From NCBI RefSeq assembly GCF_014297285.1, contig NZ_JACOQI010000001.1, positions 310,001 to 374,000 of the forward strand: DNA of 64,000 nt. Direction: 5' to 3'. A program made the position numbers and the translations under genes. Within the stretch, counting starts at the first letter, position 1, and each line of letters starts with the position of its first letter. This document shows positions 23,226-32,559 of the stretch, piece after piece. This DNA is from Dysosmobacter segnis. Its GTDB lineage: Bacteria; Bacillota; Clostridia; Oscillospirales; Oscillospiraceae. The notes under the pieces are model-generated. The model saw nothing but the letters and a program-made list of their open reading frames with translations, was not told the DNA's origin and searched no databases.

Positions 23226-23969
23226 ATGCCCATTGTGTTTTTAAGTCCGTCCACTCAGGACTGGAACCCTTATGTCACCGGCAGCGGCAGCGAGGAATAC
23301 TGGATGAACCGGATCGTGGACGCCATGGAGCCGTATCTGCGGTCCAACGGCATCCGCTATCGCCGCAACGATCCGGACACCTCGGCGGGGGCCGCCATCC
23401 GGGAGGCCAACAGCGGCTATTATGACTTCTATCTGGCACTGCACTCCAACGCCATCGGAAACGGCTCCGCCCAGACCTCCGCCCGGGGCATTATCGCCTT
23501 TTACTATCCCGGCAGCGCTGGCGGGCAGCGGGGAGCGGAGCTGATCGCCAAAAATCTGCGGGAGATCTACCCGCTGCCCGACAAGGTCACCACCCGCCCT
23601 ACCACCGCACTGGGAGAGGTGTCCCGGTCCCGGTTCCCGGCGGTGCTGGTAGAGATCGGCTACCATGACAACTATTCCGACGCCCTGTGGATCGAGGGCC
23701 ATGTGGAGGCCATCGCCCAGCAGCTGGTCCGGGCCCTGACGGAGTACTTCGGCCTGCCCTTCATCCAGCCCATGGACCCGAAACGGGGAACGGTCCGCCT
23801 GAGCTACGGCACACTGAATCTCCGCAGCACGCCATCCCCCGCCGGTACGGTGATCGCCAACCTGCCAAACGGCGCGGAGGTGACGGTTTACGGCGAGTGG
23901 AATGGATGGTATGTGGTGCAATACGGAGATCAGGTGGGATACGCCGCAGCAGCCTATATCGACGTATAG
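23226..23969 (+). CDS. N-acetylmuramoyl-L-alanine amidase-like protein with SH3 domain
   Basis: A 247-residue protein: an Amidase_3-type domain (1-175) and a bacterial SH3 domain (about 180-247, TLNLRSTPSPAGTVIANLPNG split by the linker). Visible metal-site candidates are Glu in GSEEYWMN, His in LALHSNA and the catalytic-type Glu in VLVEIGYHDN. The usual first zinc ligand (GHGG) is replaced by LSPSTQ, a variant seen in a subfamily of Firmicutes amidases. No signal peptide is present, so it may act on the mother-cell or spore side, or be released otherwise. GGGAGGGAA precedes the ATG. It likely cleaves or binds peptidoglycan; activity is uncertain. Confidence 0.85.
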   Translation: MPIVFLSPSTQDWNPYVTGSGSEEYWMNRIVDAMEPYLRSNGIRYRRNDPDTSAGAAIREANSGYYDFYLALHSNAIGNGSAQTSARGIIAFYYPGSAGGQRGAELIAKNLREIYPLPDKVTTRPTTALGEVSRSRFPAVLVEIGYHDNYSDALWIEGHVEAIAQQLVRALTEYFGLPFIQPMDPKRGTVRLSYGTLNLRSTPSPAGTVIANLPNGAEVTVYGEWNGWYVVQYGDQVGYAAAAYIDV

Positions 23970-24030
23970 GGAGAAAAGCGGACCGGCTGCGGGGGAAAAG
24001 CTGATCCGGTCAAAATTTGCAGCAAATGAC

Positions 24031-24059
24031 TTGACATAACTACGCCTTCTGATTAAACT
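24031..24059 (+). promoter_or_regulatory. Promoter of rny
   Basis: TTGACA at 24031-24036, a 17-bp spacer and TAAACT at 24054-24059. It implies a 5' leader of about 130 nt before the RNase Y start. Confidence 0.72.
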
Positions 24060-24195
24060 ATATAGGGATCATTATAGGCGGCAAAAGGGGTGTCCGCCTG
24101 TTTGTGTTCTGAACCGTACCGGCCCGCTGACTGGTGGGACGGACGGTGAATTTTATGGCATTTTTCGCCAAAGTCAAAGGAAGGAGTCACAGTTT

Positions 24196-25728
24196 ATGCT
24201 GACCGCGATTATAGTCATTGTTGCCTTAGCCGGCGGCTTTGCAGGTGGCTTCCTTTATCGCAAAAAAGTATCTGAAAAAGAGATCTCCAGCGCCGAAGAA
24301 GAAGGTCGGCGCATCGTCAACGAAGCAATCCGCAACGCCGAGAGCAAAAAGAAGGAAGCGCTGCTGGAAGCCAAGGAGGAGATCCTGAAAAGCCGTACTG
24401 ATTACGAGAAGGAAGAAAAGTCCCGCAGAGCCGATCTGCAGCGGCAGGAAAACCGTTTGCAGCAGAAGGAAGAAAATCTGGACCGCAAGCTGGAGACCAT
24501 TGAGAAGAAGGAAGAATCTCTGGCCCAGAAGCACGCGGCCATGGAGAAGGAACAGGAGGAGATCCGCACCATCAAGCAGAGCCAGACGGCTATGCTGGAA
24601 AAGATCTCCGGCTTCACCGCTGACGAGGCCAAGGAATACCTCATTCAGCAGGTGGAGAGCGAAGTGACCCACGAGACTGCCCTCAAGATCAAAGAGGTGG
24701 AGTCCCGGATGAAAGAGGAATGCGAGACCCGCGCCCGCGAAGTGGTGGCTCAGGCCATCCAGCGCTGCGCAGCCGACTCCGTGGCTGAGCTGACCGTCAG
24801 TGTGGTTCCCCTGCCCAATGACGAGATGAAAGGCCGCATCATCGGCCGCGAGGGCCGCAACATCCGCACCATCGAGACTCTGACCGGTGTGGATCTCATC
24901 ATCGACGATACACCGGAGGCCATCACCGTCTCCTGCTTCGAGCCGGTCCGCCGGGAGATCGCCCGGCTGGCACTGGAAAAGCTGATCGCTGACGGCCGTA
25001 TCCATCCCACCCATATCGAGGAAATGGTGGAGAAGGCCCGCCGTGAGGTGGAGGCCACCATCAAGGCCGAGGGCGAGCGCGCCATGTTCGAGTGCGGCAT
25101 CCGCAACCTCCACCCCGAGTTGGTGAAGATGTTGGGCCGTCTCCATTACCGCACCAGCTATGGCCAGAACGTTTTGCAGCACTCCATCGAGGTGTCCCAC
25201 ATTGCCGGCATGATGGCCGCCGAGCTGGGCGCCGATGTGCAGACTGCCAAGCGGGCCGGTCTGCTTCACGATCTGGGCAAGTCCATCGATCACGAGATGG
25301 AGGGCACCCATGTGCAGCTGGGCGTGGAATTCGCCCGGAAGTACAAGGAGAAGGAAGAGATCATCCACGCCATCGAGGCCCACCACAACGATGTAGAGCC
25401 CCGGACCATCGTGGCCTGTCTGGTGCAGGCGGCGGACGCTATTTCTGCGGCCCGCCCCGGCGCCCGGCGCGAGAATCTGGAGAACTACATCAAGCGGCTG
25501 GAGCAGCTTGAGAGCATCGCCACCTCCTTCCAGGGTGTTGAGAAGGCATATGCCATTCAGGCCGGCCGCGAGGTCCGTGTCATGGTGAAGCCCGAGCAGG
25601 TCAACGAGGATCAGATGGTGATTCTGGCCCGTGACCTGGCCAAGAAGATCGAGGAAGAGATGGAATATCCCGGCCAGATCAAGGTCAATCTCATCCGCGA
25701 GACGAAGTGTGTCGAATACGCAAAGTAA
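24196..25728 (+). CDS. rny: Ribonuclease Y
   Basis: A 510-residue membrane-tethered endoribonuclease that starts mRNA decay and organises the degradosome in Firmicutes. An N-terminal membrane helix (about 2-20) is followed by a long charged coiled coil (about 25-190) rich in E, K and Q. A KH domain (about 205-270) carries [15 protein letters not shown], and the HD domain (about 325-420) carries [12 protein letters not shown] plus a later IEAHHND. The length and order match B. subtilis RNase Y. AAGGAGTCAC precedes the ATG. It is monocistronic here, with its own promoter and terminator; ymdB, its Bacillus neighbour, is at 3379-4152. Confidence 0.97.
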   Translation: MLTAIIVIVALAGGFAGGFLYRKKVSEKEISSAEEEGRRIVNEAIRNAESKKKEALLEAKEEILKSRTDYEKEEKSRRADLQRQENRLQQKEENLDRKLETIEKKEESLAQKHAAMEKEQEEIRTIKQSQTAMLEKISGFTADEAKEYLIQQVESEVTHETALKIKEVESRMKEECETRAREVVAQAIQRCAADSVAELTVSVVPLPNDEMKGRIIGREGRNIRTIETLTGVDLIIDDTPEAITVSCFEPVRREIARLALEKLIADGRIHPTHIEEMVEKARREVEATIKAEGERAMFECGIRNLHPELVKMLGRLHYRTSYGQNVLQHSIEVSHIAGMMAAELGADVQTAKRAGLLHDLGKSIDHEMEGTHVQLGVEFARKYKEKEEIIHAIEAHHNDVEPRTIVACLVQAADAISAARPGARRENLENYIKRLEQLESIATSFQGVEKAYAIQAGREVRVMVKPEQVNEDQMVILARDLAKKIEEEMEYPGQIKVNLIRETKCVEYAK

Positions 25729-25739
25729 TAAACCGTCGA

Positions 25740-25778
25740 AAAACTCCCCCAAGGAATCGTTCCTTGGGGGAGTTTTGC
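25740..25778 (+). terminator. rny terminator
   Basis: AACTCCCCCAAGGAA pairs with TTCCTTGGGGGAGTT around a short CG-type loop, followed by TTTG. The left A run also permits termination of a leftward transcript. Confidence 0.9.
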
Positions 25779-25807
25779 TGTTCCAAGTGAGATTTGCGGC
25801 GGCGCGG

Positions 25808-26989
25808 TCAGTTGGCGCAGCGGCGGAGGATCGCTTCCATATCCACTACCTGAATCTTGACGAAGCCGCCGAAGGGGAAGCCGTTGGGCTTTTCGCACCG
25901 ATGGGCTACCATGGCAGGAATGTCCTCCGCCCTGCCGCCTACTTCCTCCAGCGTGGCGGGCATACCCAAAGTGCGGAAGAAGTCCCGCAGACGGCGGATG
26001 CCAGCTTGCGCCGTGCGCTCCGGATGGGCGAAATCCATTTCACAACCGAATACGTTGACGGCGAACCGGGCAAAACGCATGACATCATGGCCGCAGACGT
26101 ATTCCATCCAGGCGGGCATCACCACCGCAAGCCCCGCGCCGTGGGCGCAGTCATAGAAGGCGGACAGCTCGTGCTCAATCTGGTGGCTGGCCCAGTCCTG
26201 ATCCCGGCCGATGCCGCAGGAATTGTTGTGGGCCAGCATTCCCGCCCACATGAGGTCCGCATGGGAGGCGTAGTCACTGTGATCCGCCAGCGCCTTGGGG
26301 GCGGCGTCCACAATGGTTTTCATCACGGCCTCGCACAGCCGGTCGGTGAGGGCTACGTCCGGCGTGTTGGTGAAATAGCGCTCGCACAGGTGGGCCAGCA
26401 TATCCACCGCACCGCAGGCCAGCTGATAATCCGGCAGGGAATAGGTGTAGGTGGGGTCCAACACGGAGAATTTGGGCCGGATGAGGTCTGTTTTGGGGCA
26501 GCCCCATTTCAGATTGCCGTCCTCCTGCGTGATGACACAGCTGTCGGAGCCTTCGCTGCCAGCGGCGGAGATGGTCAAAACTGTGCCCACCGGCAAAGTG
26601 CGTTCAATTTTGGCCGTGCCGGTGAACAGGTCCCAGAAGTCCCCGTCATAGGGGATGCCCATGCCAATGGCCTTGGCGGTGTCGATGACGCTGCCGCCGC
26701 CGATGGCCAGCAGGAAGTCCACCCCCTCTGTCCGGGCAAGATCAATGCCTTCATACACCTTGCCACTGCGGGGATTGGCCTGAACACCCCATAGCTCACA
26801 CCAGGGAAATCCGGCCTCTTTCAGAGAGGCGGCAACAGCGTCATAGGCTCCATTTTTCTTTACGGAACCACCGCCTGCCACCAGAAGGACCTTGCTGCCG
26901 CCGAACTGACGGACCAGCGCACCCACGCGGCTGGCTTCCCCTTGGCCAAAGGCAAACATGGTCGGGGCGTAAAAAGTGAAATTGTTCAT
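25808..26989 (-). CDS. Iron-containing alcohol dehydrogenase (BDH/YqhD type)
   Basis: A 393-residue group III alcohol dehydrogenase. The nucleotide-binding region has GGGSVKKNG and AIGGGSVIDTAKAIG. The metal ligands of the family are visible in order: Asp in GAVDMLAH, His in the same motif, His in ASHQIEHELS and His in DCAHGAGLAVV. The closest described relatives are NADPH-dependent butanol dehydrogenases (BdhA) and YqhD, which reduce aldehydes to alcohols in the cytoplasm. AGGAGGTCAGCC precedes the ATG. It lies 34 bp downstream of the FAD oxidoreductase gene on the same strand, and the two may share a transcript. Physiological aldehyde unknown. Confidence 0.94.
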   Translation of the reverse strand: MNNFTFYAPTMFAFGQGEASRVGALVRQFGGSKVLLVAGGGSVKKNGAYDAVAASLKEAGFPWCELWGVQANPRSGKVYEGIDLARTEGVDFLLAIGGGSVIDTAKAIGMGIPYDGDFWDLFTGTAKIERTLPVGTVLTISAAGSEGSDSCVITQEDGNLKWGCPKTDLIRPKFSVLDPTYTYSLPDYQLACGAVDMLAHLCERYFTNTPDVALTDRLCEAVMKTIVDAAPKALADHSDYASHADLMWAGMLAHNNSCGIGRDQDWASHQIEHELSAFYDCAHGAGLAVVMPAWMEYVCGHDVMRFARFAVNVFGCEMDFAHPERTAQAGIRRLRDFFRTLGMPATLEEVGGRAEDIPAMVAHRCEKPNGFPFGGFVKIQVVDMEAILRRCAN

Positions 26990-27023
26990 GGCTGACCTCC
27001 TGATCCTGTTATAGAGTTATACT

Positions 27024-28610
27024 TTACAGAAGCTTGCAGATCTCTTCTCCACAGCGCATCCCGTCCGCAGCGGCGGAGAGGATGCCCCCGGCCCAGCCGC
27101 CGCCCTCGCCGCAGGGGTAAAGCCCCTGAATGGTGGACTGGCGATCGTTATTCCGCAGCAGACGCACCGGGGAAGAACTGCGGCTTTCCACGGCGGTGAG
27201 CACCGCGTCACTCTGGTCATAGCCCTTCAACTTCCGGCCCAGGATAGGCAGCGCCTCCGCAATGGATGCCGCCACGAAGTCCGGCAGACAGTCCCAGAGG
27301 TTCGTCCATGTAACGCCGGGGCGGTAACTGGGAATGACCCGGCCCGGCCCTGTGGAGGGACGCTTGACAAGGAAGTCCTCCACCCGCTGGGCGGGGGCAA
27401 GGTAATTCCCTTGTCCTGCCTGATAAGCGGCGGCTTCCAAATCCCGCTGGAAGGCGATACCCGCCAAGGGGCTGTCCCCACCGAAATCCTCCGGGGTGAC
27501 GTTCACCAGCAGAGCGCCGTTGATGTTCTCTTTGTCACGGGCAAATTCGCTCATGCCGTTGGTCACCACCCGGTGTTCCTCCGACGCGGCGGCCACCACC
27601 TGTCCGCCGGGGCAGACGCAGAAGGAGAACACCCCCCGTCCGTTGGACAGGTGGCAGCTTAATTTATAGGTGGAGGCAGGCAGACCGGGGTGTCCGGCGT
27701 ACTGCTTGTATTGGGCGGCGTCGCAGTCAGACTGCCGCTGCTCGATGCGGACGCCCACGGCAAAGGGCTTGGCCTCCATGGGGACGCCCCGGCGGTGGAG
27801 CATCTCAAAGGTGTCCCGGGCGGAGTGGCCGGGGCAGAGGATCAACTGCCGGCAGGGCAGCGTGTAGGTCCCCTCCGGGCCGGTGACGGTGATACCATGC
27901 AAGGCCCCGTCCCGGATGTCTAAATCTGTCAGCTGACTTTCAAACCGGATGTCCGCACCCAAGTCCAGCAGCTCCCGCCGCAGGTTTTTCAGGGCGATGT
28001 GGAGATAGTCGGTACCAACATGGGGTTTTGCGTCATAGAGGATCTCCTCCGGCGCACCGCAGCGGACCAGTTCCTCCAGAATAAAGCGGTGCCGGAGGTC
28101 CTTAGTGCCGGTGTTCAGCTTGCCGTCGGAAAAGGCCCCGGCGCCGCCCTCTCCGAACTGAACGTTGCTGGTGAGGTCCAGCTCTCCGGTGGACCAGAAG
28201 CGCTCCACATCGGCAGTGCGGTCCTCCACGCGGCGGCCCCGCTCCAGCAGAATGGGCCGTGCGCCTGCTCGTGCCAGTACCAGCGCGGCAAACAGGCCCG
28301 CAGGTCCCGCACCCACCACCACCGGCGGTACTTCCGGCGGGGTCACAGGCTCCGGGAGCTGATAGACAGGCCGGGGGGCCGCCTTGGAAACGTGCTTGTC
28401 CCGGCAGCGGCGGAGCACGGCAGCTTCGTCCGCCGCCTCAACCTCCACGGTGTAGACCATGCGGACGCCCTCACGGGCGTCGATGCTGCGGCGGAGAATG
28501 TGCAGCGCCAACAGGTCCTTTTCGGGGATCCGCAAAATGTGAAGAACGGCATTGCGCAGGGCGGAAGGACCGCCGCCGGGGGAAAGTTTCAGATTTTCGA
28601 TGCGCAGCAT
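27024..28610 (-). CDS. FAD-dependent oxidoreductase (COG2509 type)
   Basis: A 528-residue flavoprotein of the 'NAD(FAD)-utilizing dehydrogenase' family. The N-terminal 90 residues form a small alpha/beta domain (LRIENLKLSPGG). The dinucleotide-binding motif VVVGAGPAGLFAALVLARAG follows, then ERG and conserved family stretches TSNVQFGEGGAGAFSDGKL, CPGHSARDTFEMLHRRG and VCPGGQVVAAASE. The C-terminus has YPCGEGGGWAGGILSAA, closing the FAD site. The family is widespread in anaerobes but has no proven reaction. AGGAGGTGCCGCC precedes the ATG. It is the first gene of a leftward pair with the iron alcohol dehydrogenase. Confidence 0.9.
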   Translation of the reverse strand: MLRIENLKLSPGGGPSALRNAVLHILRIPEKDLLALHILRRSIDAREGVRMVYTVEVEAADEAAVLRRCRDKHVSKAAPRPVYQLPEPVTPPEVPPVVVGAGPAGLFAALVLARAGARPILLERGRRVEDRTADVERFWSTGELDLTSNVQFGEGGAGAFSDGKLNTGTKDLRHRFILEELVRCGAPEEILYDAKPHVGTDYLHIALKNLRRELLDLGADIRFESQLTDLDIRDGALHGITVTGPEGTYTLPCRQLILCPGHSARDTFEMLHRRGVPMEAKPFAVGVRIEQRQSDCDAAQYKQYAGHPGLPASTYKLSCHLSNGRGVFSFCVCPGGQVVAAASEEHRVVTNGMSEFARDKENINGALLVNVTPEDFGGDSPLAGIAFQRDLEAAAYQAGQGNYLAPAQRVEDFLVKRPSTGPGRVIPSYRPGVTWTNLWDCLPDFVAASIAEALPILGRKLKGYDQSDAVLTAVESRSSSPVRLLRNNDRQSTIQGLYPCGEGGGWAGGILSAAADGMRCGEEICKLL

Positions 28611-28797
28611 GGCGGCACCTCCTGTTTTGATAGCTGTATTGTACCACAGGGACGGAAAAAGAAAAATGTATAAGGTTCACATTTGTTTAAAATTTTTTTC
28701 AGACAGTTTTAAGTTTTCGGTCCTATACTACAATCAAAGTTAAGGAAGTTCCCGGCGGAACGCAGATCAGCGCCCGCTTTTCAAGGAGGTTTGACTT

Positions 28798-30258
28798 ATG
28801 TATAACGATGAACAGAATCTGTATCACTACACCTATCGCAAGGACGGCACAGAGCCGGGCCAGCGCTATGACGCCAAGCAGCCCACCGTGGACGAGCAGC
28901 TCAACAGCTACCGTCAGCAGCAGGAGCAGCAGACTCAGAACTCCCAGCCGGTGTATCAGTCCCAGCCTCAGGGCGGGCAGACGCCCCACAAGAACGGCAA
29001 GAACCGTCTGGGCCTGAAGATCGCGTCTCTGGCGCTGGTGTGCGCCCTGCTGGGCGGTCTGGTAGGCGGCGGCACCGCTTATCTGGTAAGCAACAGCTCC
29101 AGCAGCAATACGACAGAGGTGAATGTCTCCAACCGCAAGCCCACGGAGATCCAGCTGAAAACCGTGGACGGCAAGAATCCCATGACCGACGCGGAACTGT
29201 ACGCCGCCAACGTCAACAGCGTGGTGTCCATCAACATCACCGCCACCTCTGACCCCAATTTCTTCGGCCAGACCACACAGACTGCCGGGGCCGGCTCCGG
29301 CTTCATCCTGACGCCGGACGGCTACATCGTCACCAACTACCATGTGGTGGGCGACGCGGACACCGTGAAGGTCACGCTGTATAATGGCGACAGCTATGAC
29401 GCCCAGTATATCGGCGGCGACGAGGACTACGATATTGCCGTCATCAAGATCGAGGCCACCGATCTGCCCAACGTGACTCTTGGCAACAGCGACAGCCTGA
29501 ACGTGGGCGATCACGTGCTGGCCATCGGCAACCCGCTGGGTGAGCTGACTTTCTCCATGAGCGAGGGCATCGCTTCCTCCGTGAACCGGGCCATTGACGT
29601 GGACGGCACCCCCTTCAACATGATCCAGGTCACCGCCGCCATCAACCCCGGCAACTCCGGCGGCCCGCTGTTCAACGAGTACGGCGAGGTGGTGGGTATC
29701 GTGTCCGCCAAGTATTCCAGCTACGCCAGCCAGAGCGTGGAGGGTCTGGGCTTTGCCATCCCCATCAACGATGTGGCGGCGATGATCCAGGATATCATGA
29801 CCAACGGCTATGTCAGCAACAAGGCATATCTTGGCATCACCCCTGGCACCATGAATGAGCAGATGGCCGCTCAGTACCGCTACGATGTGACCAAGGGCGT
29901 GTTCATCTACTCCGTGGAGGAGGGCAGCGCCGCTGACAAGGCCGGGTTGAAGATGGGCGACGTCATTATGAAGATCGACGGTACGGATGTGGACTCCTAT
30001 CAGGAGCTGGTGGCCCTGAAGAAGAAGTATTCCGCCGGTGACGAATCCACCTTCACCATCTACCGGGGCGGCCAGCAGCAGGAGGTCTCCGTGACCTGGG
30101 GCGCTGTGCCTGCCGATCAGGCCACGGACAACAACAGCCAGTCCCAGCAGAGCCAGAACAATAACAGCAATTCCAACAACGGCTCCTATAACGGCGGCAA
30201 TGGCTATTACAGTAATCCGTGGGATATCTTCAACTACTACTTCGGCAATCAGGGCTGA
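28798..30258 (+). CDS. HtrA/DegP-like serine protease with PDZ domain
   Basis: A 486-residue membrane-anchored S1C protease. A Gln-rich cytoplasmic N-terminus (1-60) precedes one membrane helix (about 66-90, LALVCALLGGLVGG). The trypsin-like domain has the His in TNYHVVGDAD, the Asp in DYDIAVIKIEA and the Ser in NPGNSGGPLFNEYG. A PDZ domain follows (about 330-435). The C-terminal tail is low-complexity, rich in N, Q, S and G. HtrA proteins degrade or refold damaged exported proteins. AAGGAGG stands at normal spacing before the ATG. The stress promoter, if any, was not identified; TATACT at 28724-28729 is a possible -10. Confidence 0.95.
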   Translation: MYNDEQNLYHYTYRKDGTEPGQRYDAKQPTVDEQLNSYRQQQEQQTQNSQPVYQSQPQGGQTPHKNGKNRLGLKIASLALVCALLGGLVGGGTAYLVSNSSSSNTTEVNVSNRKPTEIQLKTVDGKNPMTDAELYAANVNSVVSINITATSDPNFFGQTTQTAGAGSGFILTPDGYIVTNYHVVGDADTVKVTLYNGDSYDAQYIGGDEDYDIAVIKIEATDLPNVTLGNSDSLNVGDHVLAIGNPLGELTFSMSEGIASSVNRAIDVDGTPFNMIQVTAAINPGNSGGPLFNEYGEVVGIVSAKYSSYASQSVEGLGFAIPINDVAAMIQDIMTNGYVSNKAYLGITPGTMNEQMAAQYRYDVTKGVFIYSVEEGSAADKAGLKMGDVIMKIDGTDVDSYQELVALKKKYSAGDESTFTIYRGGQQQEVSVTWGAVPADQATDNNSQSQQSQNNNSNSNNGSYNGGNGYYSNPWDIFNYYFGNQG

Positions 30259-30285
30259 TCAGCTCACTGTTTGAAAAATTCAGAA

Positions 30286-30325
30286 AAAGCAGGGCGCTGT
30301 GCATCGCACAGCGCCCTGCTTTTAT
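30286..30325. terminator. Bidirectional terminator between htrA-like and cdd
   Basis: AGCAGGGCGCTGTGC and GCACAGCGCCCTGCT pair perfectly around ATC, with A run on the left and T run on the right. It serves the convergent protease and cytidine deaminase genes. Confidence 0.93.
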
Positions 30326-30356
30326 TGTCCTCGTTTAAAATTGTTTTTACGAAGAA

Positions 30357-30758
30357 TTACTGCTCACCCGGAAGGAAAGTACTGTCAAAGCCGTAGGGCA
30401 GCAACTCCCGGAGGGTCAGCTCTTTGGCTTCTCCCTTGCCGTTGAGGCAGATGACCTGCATCTCCGGGGCGAACTCCTTCATAAACTGGCGGCACATGCC
30501 GCAGGGGTAGCAATAGTCCTCGCTGCGTCCGGCGATGACGATGCGGACGAAGTCCCGGTGGCCTTCGCTGATGGCCTTCCCCATGGCGGTGCGCTCGGCG
30601 CAGGTGCCTACGGGGTAAACGGCGTTTTCAATGTTGCAGCCGGTGAAAACCGTGCCGTCGGTACATTCCACGGCGGCGCCCACGGGGAAATGGGAGTAGG
30701 GACAATAGGCTCGGTCCAGCATGGCCACGGCTGCGGCCTTCAATTCGTCAAGACTCAT
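30357..30758 (-). CDS. cdd: Cytidine deaminase
   Basis: A 133-residue homotetrameric-type cytidine deaminase, converting cytidine and deoxycytidine to uridine forms in pyrimidine salvage. Zinc ligands and catalytic Glu fall at the same numbers as in the B. subtilis enzyme: Cys53, Glu55 (GTCAERTA) and Cys86/Cys89 (YPCGMCRQ). NIENA near residue 42 binds the ribose. AAGGAGGC precedes the ATG. It lies 22 bp downstream of the deacetylase lipoprotein gene on the same strand, so it may be read through from it. Confidence 0.97.
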   Translation of the reverse strand: MSLDELKAAAVAMLDRAYCPYSHFPVGAAVECTDGTVFTGCNIENAVYPVGTCAERTAMGKAISEGHRDFVRIVIAGRSEDYCYPCGMCRQFMKEFAPEMQVICLNGKGEAKELTLRELLPYGFDSTFLPGEQ

Positions 30759-30780
30759 GGATAAAGCCTCCTTTTCGCGG

Positions 30781-32058
30781 TCAGGACGCGGATTTCGGCG
30801 TCCACTTCACGCCCCGGTTGGGGCGCACGTCCAGGTCGATGATGTCTCTGGCATCGTAGAACTGGCTGTACCAGCCGATGACCTTGTCGCTGCCCCGGAG
30901 GGTGGTGCCATCCGGGTGGAGCCGGTCACAGATCACCGCGCAGATGTCGGTTTTGATTTTGGAGTAGGAGCTGATGCCCACGGAGGCGAACACCCGGAAG
31001 CCCTGCTCCTGCAAATACTTAAAAATGGGGCCGGTCTGCTTCACGTCGTCCCCGTCAGGCCGGGCGCCGTGGGGATAATAGAGAATGGGGGTGGGACCGA
31101 TCAGACTGCCCACCTCGTCCATCCAGCGCTTGGTGTCCGCCTGTACCCGTTCCAGCGAGGAGGACGCAAGGTTGATGTGGCCCCAAGTGTGACTGCCGAA
31201 GGTCCAGCCGGTGCGCTTCAGTTCTGCGATGATGGGCTTCACCGCCTCACATTCCTTCAAACGGTTGGCCTCCAATTCATCATTCCAGACCTTGGTGTCC
31301 GTGTTGGTGCGGTAGCCTAAGATCCCCTGATAGCCGGTGAGGCTGAGGCTGCCCTTGGCGCCGAAGGGGGAAAAGTCAGGGTGCTCCCGGACAAACTTGT
31401 CCAGAATAGTCACGGCGTCCAGATCCTGAGAGATGACCTCGTTGCCCTGAGGGTCTAGCCCATAGCTCCAGATGAGACCGTCCTCTCCCAGGATCAGCTT
31501 GTAGGTAAAGCCATCCTTGAGCATATAGTCATAGTAGTTCACATCGTCATAGGAGAAGATCAGGGGCTTTTTGCCCTCCGGGATGTAGAGGGTGTTCCGG
31601 ACCATCACCGGCTGGCCGTTGGCGTCGGTGCTTTCGCTCCATACGTCATTGATGTCCACCAGCACATAGCCCCGGTCATATACGCTTTGGAGAATTTTGT
31701 CATATTCGTCCACTGTGACCATCCAGTCATCGATGCCGTCGGCCTGACTGTCGCCGTCAAAGGCCAGCTCCGGGTAGGCCACGATGGGGTGGAAGAACAG
31801 ATGCTCCACCACGCCGTCCCACGGTACATAGGTCACGCCGTCCACGGTGCCCCGGTCAACGGTGGGGGAGGAGATGACGTATGGCTCCTGCTGGGGTTCC
31901 TCCGGCTCCTCGGCAGGCTCCGGGGCGGTGTCGGGGGTCTCCGTCTGAGAAGCGTCATCGCCGGTCTGGGCGGGAGGGTTCGGCTGGGCCGTGCCGCCGC
32001 AGGCGGTGAGGGAGAGGGTCAGTAAAAGAGCTAAGAAAAGCGTGGTGATACGCCGCAT
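30781..32058 (-). CDS. Polysaccharide deacetylase-family lipoprotein
   Basis: A 425-residue lipoprotein: MRRITTLFLALLLTLSLTAC is a signal peptide with lipobox, followed by a Pro/Glu/Thr-rich linker (about 22-65). The catalytic part resembles the NodB/CE4 fold: IFSYDDVNYYDY supplies the Asp-Asp motif, and FGSHTWGHINLAS supplies H-x3-H. Between them is a large insertion. CE4 enzymes remove acetyl groups from wall polysaccharide; this family is common in gut Clostridia and its substrate is unproven. AAAGGATCTGG precedes the ATG. A candidate promoter lies about 40 bp upstream. Cytidine deaminase follows on the same strand. Confidence 0.88.
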   Translation of the reverse strand: MRRITTLFLALLLTLSLTACGGTAQPNPPAQTGDDASQTETPDTAPEPAEEPEEPQQEPYVISSPTVDRGTVDGVTYVPWDGVVEHLFFHPIVAYPELAFDGDSQADGIDDWMVTVDEYDKILQSVYDRGYVLVDINDVWSESTDANGQPVMVRNTLYIPEGKKPLIFSYDDVNYYDYMLKDGFTYKLILGEDGLIWSYGLDPQGNEVISQDLDAVTILDKFVREHPDFSPFGAKGSLSLTGYQGILGYRTNTDTKVWNDELEANRLKECEAVKPIIAELKRTGWTFGSHTWGHINLASSSLERVQADTKRWMDEVGSLIGPTPILYYPHGARPDGDDVKQTGPIFKYLQEQGFRVFASVGISSYSKIKTDICAVICDRLHPDGTTLRGSDKVIGWYSQFYDARDIIDLDVRPNRGVKWTPKSAS

Positions 32059-32099
32059 AGAAACCAGATCCTTTCTGTCGAATCGTAGATGTAAGTCTC

Positions 32100-32128
32100 A
32101 TTATATCAGTTTTTTGACAGAAAAAGAA
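32100..32128 (-). promoter_or_regulatory. Possible promoter of the deacetylase lipoprotein gene
   Basis: On the minus strand TATAAT (32105-32100) lies 17 bp after TTCTTT (32128-32123). The -10 is perfect and the -35 is poor. Confidence 0.5.
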
Positions 32129-32161
32129 GAACAATTCGGTGACAATTTGCGGACAATGCGG

Positions 32162-32198
32162 GAAAAACCGGGAGTGGCTGTGCCGCTCCCGGTTTTCT
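32162..32198 (-). terminator. Terminator of the spoVAD-spoVAE transcript
   Basis: AAACCGGGAGTGG and CCGCTCCCGGTTT form a near-perfect stem directly at the spoVAE stop. The A run on the left is a T run on the minus-strand RNA. Confidence 0.88.
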
Positions 32199-32554
32199 TA
32201 TCGCTTGTCTCCCGGCTTGAAGATCAGGGCTATCACCACGGCGGAGACTACCGCTGTGGTGATGCCGCCTGCTGTGGCAGACAGACCACCAGTGAGGACA
32301 CCCAGCCAGCCCTGCTCCGCCACCGCCTTTTCAACGCCCTTGGCCAGCGCGTGGCCAAAGCCCGTCAGGGGCACCGTGGCCCCGGCTCCGCCCCAATCTG
32401 CCAATGGCTGATACAGACCCACGGCACTGAGGAACACGCCGGCGACCACATAGCCCGTCAGAATACGGGCGGGGGTCAGCCGGGTGCGGTCAATCAGAAT
32501 TTGCCCCACAGCGCAGAGAAGTCCGCCGCAGAGAAATGCGTTAAGATATGCCAT
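32198..32554 (-). CDS. spoVAE: Stage V sporulation protein AE
   Basis: A 118-residue membrane protein that matches SpoVAE (SpoVAEb type). It shows GGLLCAVGQILIDRTRLTPA, then ILTGYVVAGVFLSAVGLYQPL and the hallmark GAGATVPLTGFGHALAKGV. With SpoVAC and SpoVAD it takes part in moving dipicolinate in and out of spores. The ATG at 32554 sits 5 bp after the spoVAD stop with AAAGGTAGGG before it; upstream in-frame codons lie inside spoVAD. It is the last gene of the pair, followed by a terminator. No spoVAC is seen in this window. Confidence 0.93.
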   Translation of the reverse strand: MAYLNAFLCGGLLCAVGQILIDRTRLTPARILTGYVVAGVFLSAVGLYQPLADWGGAGATVPLTGFGHALAKGVEKAVAEQGWLGVLTGGLSATAGGITTAVVSAVVIALIFKPGDKR

Positions 32555-32559
32555 ACGCC

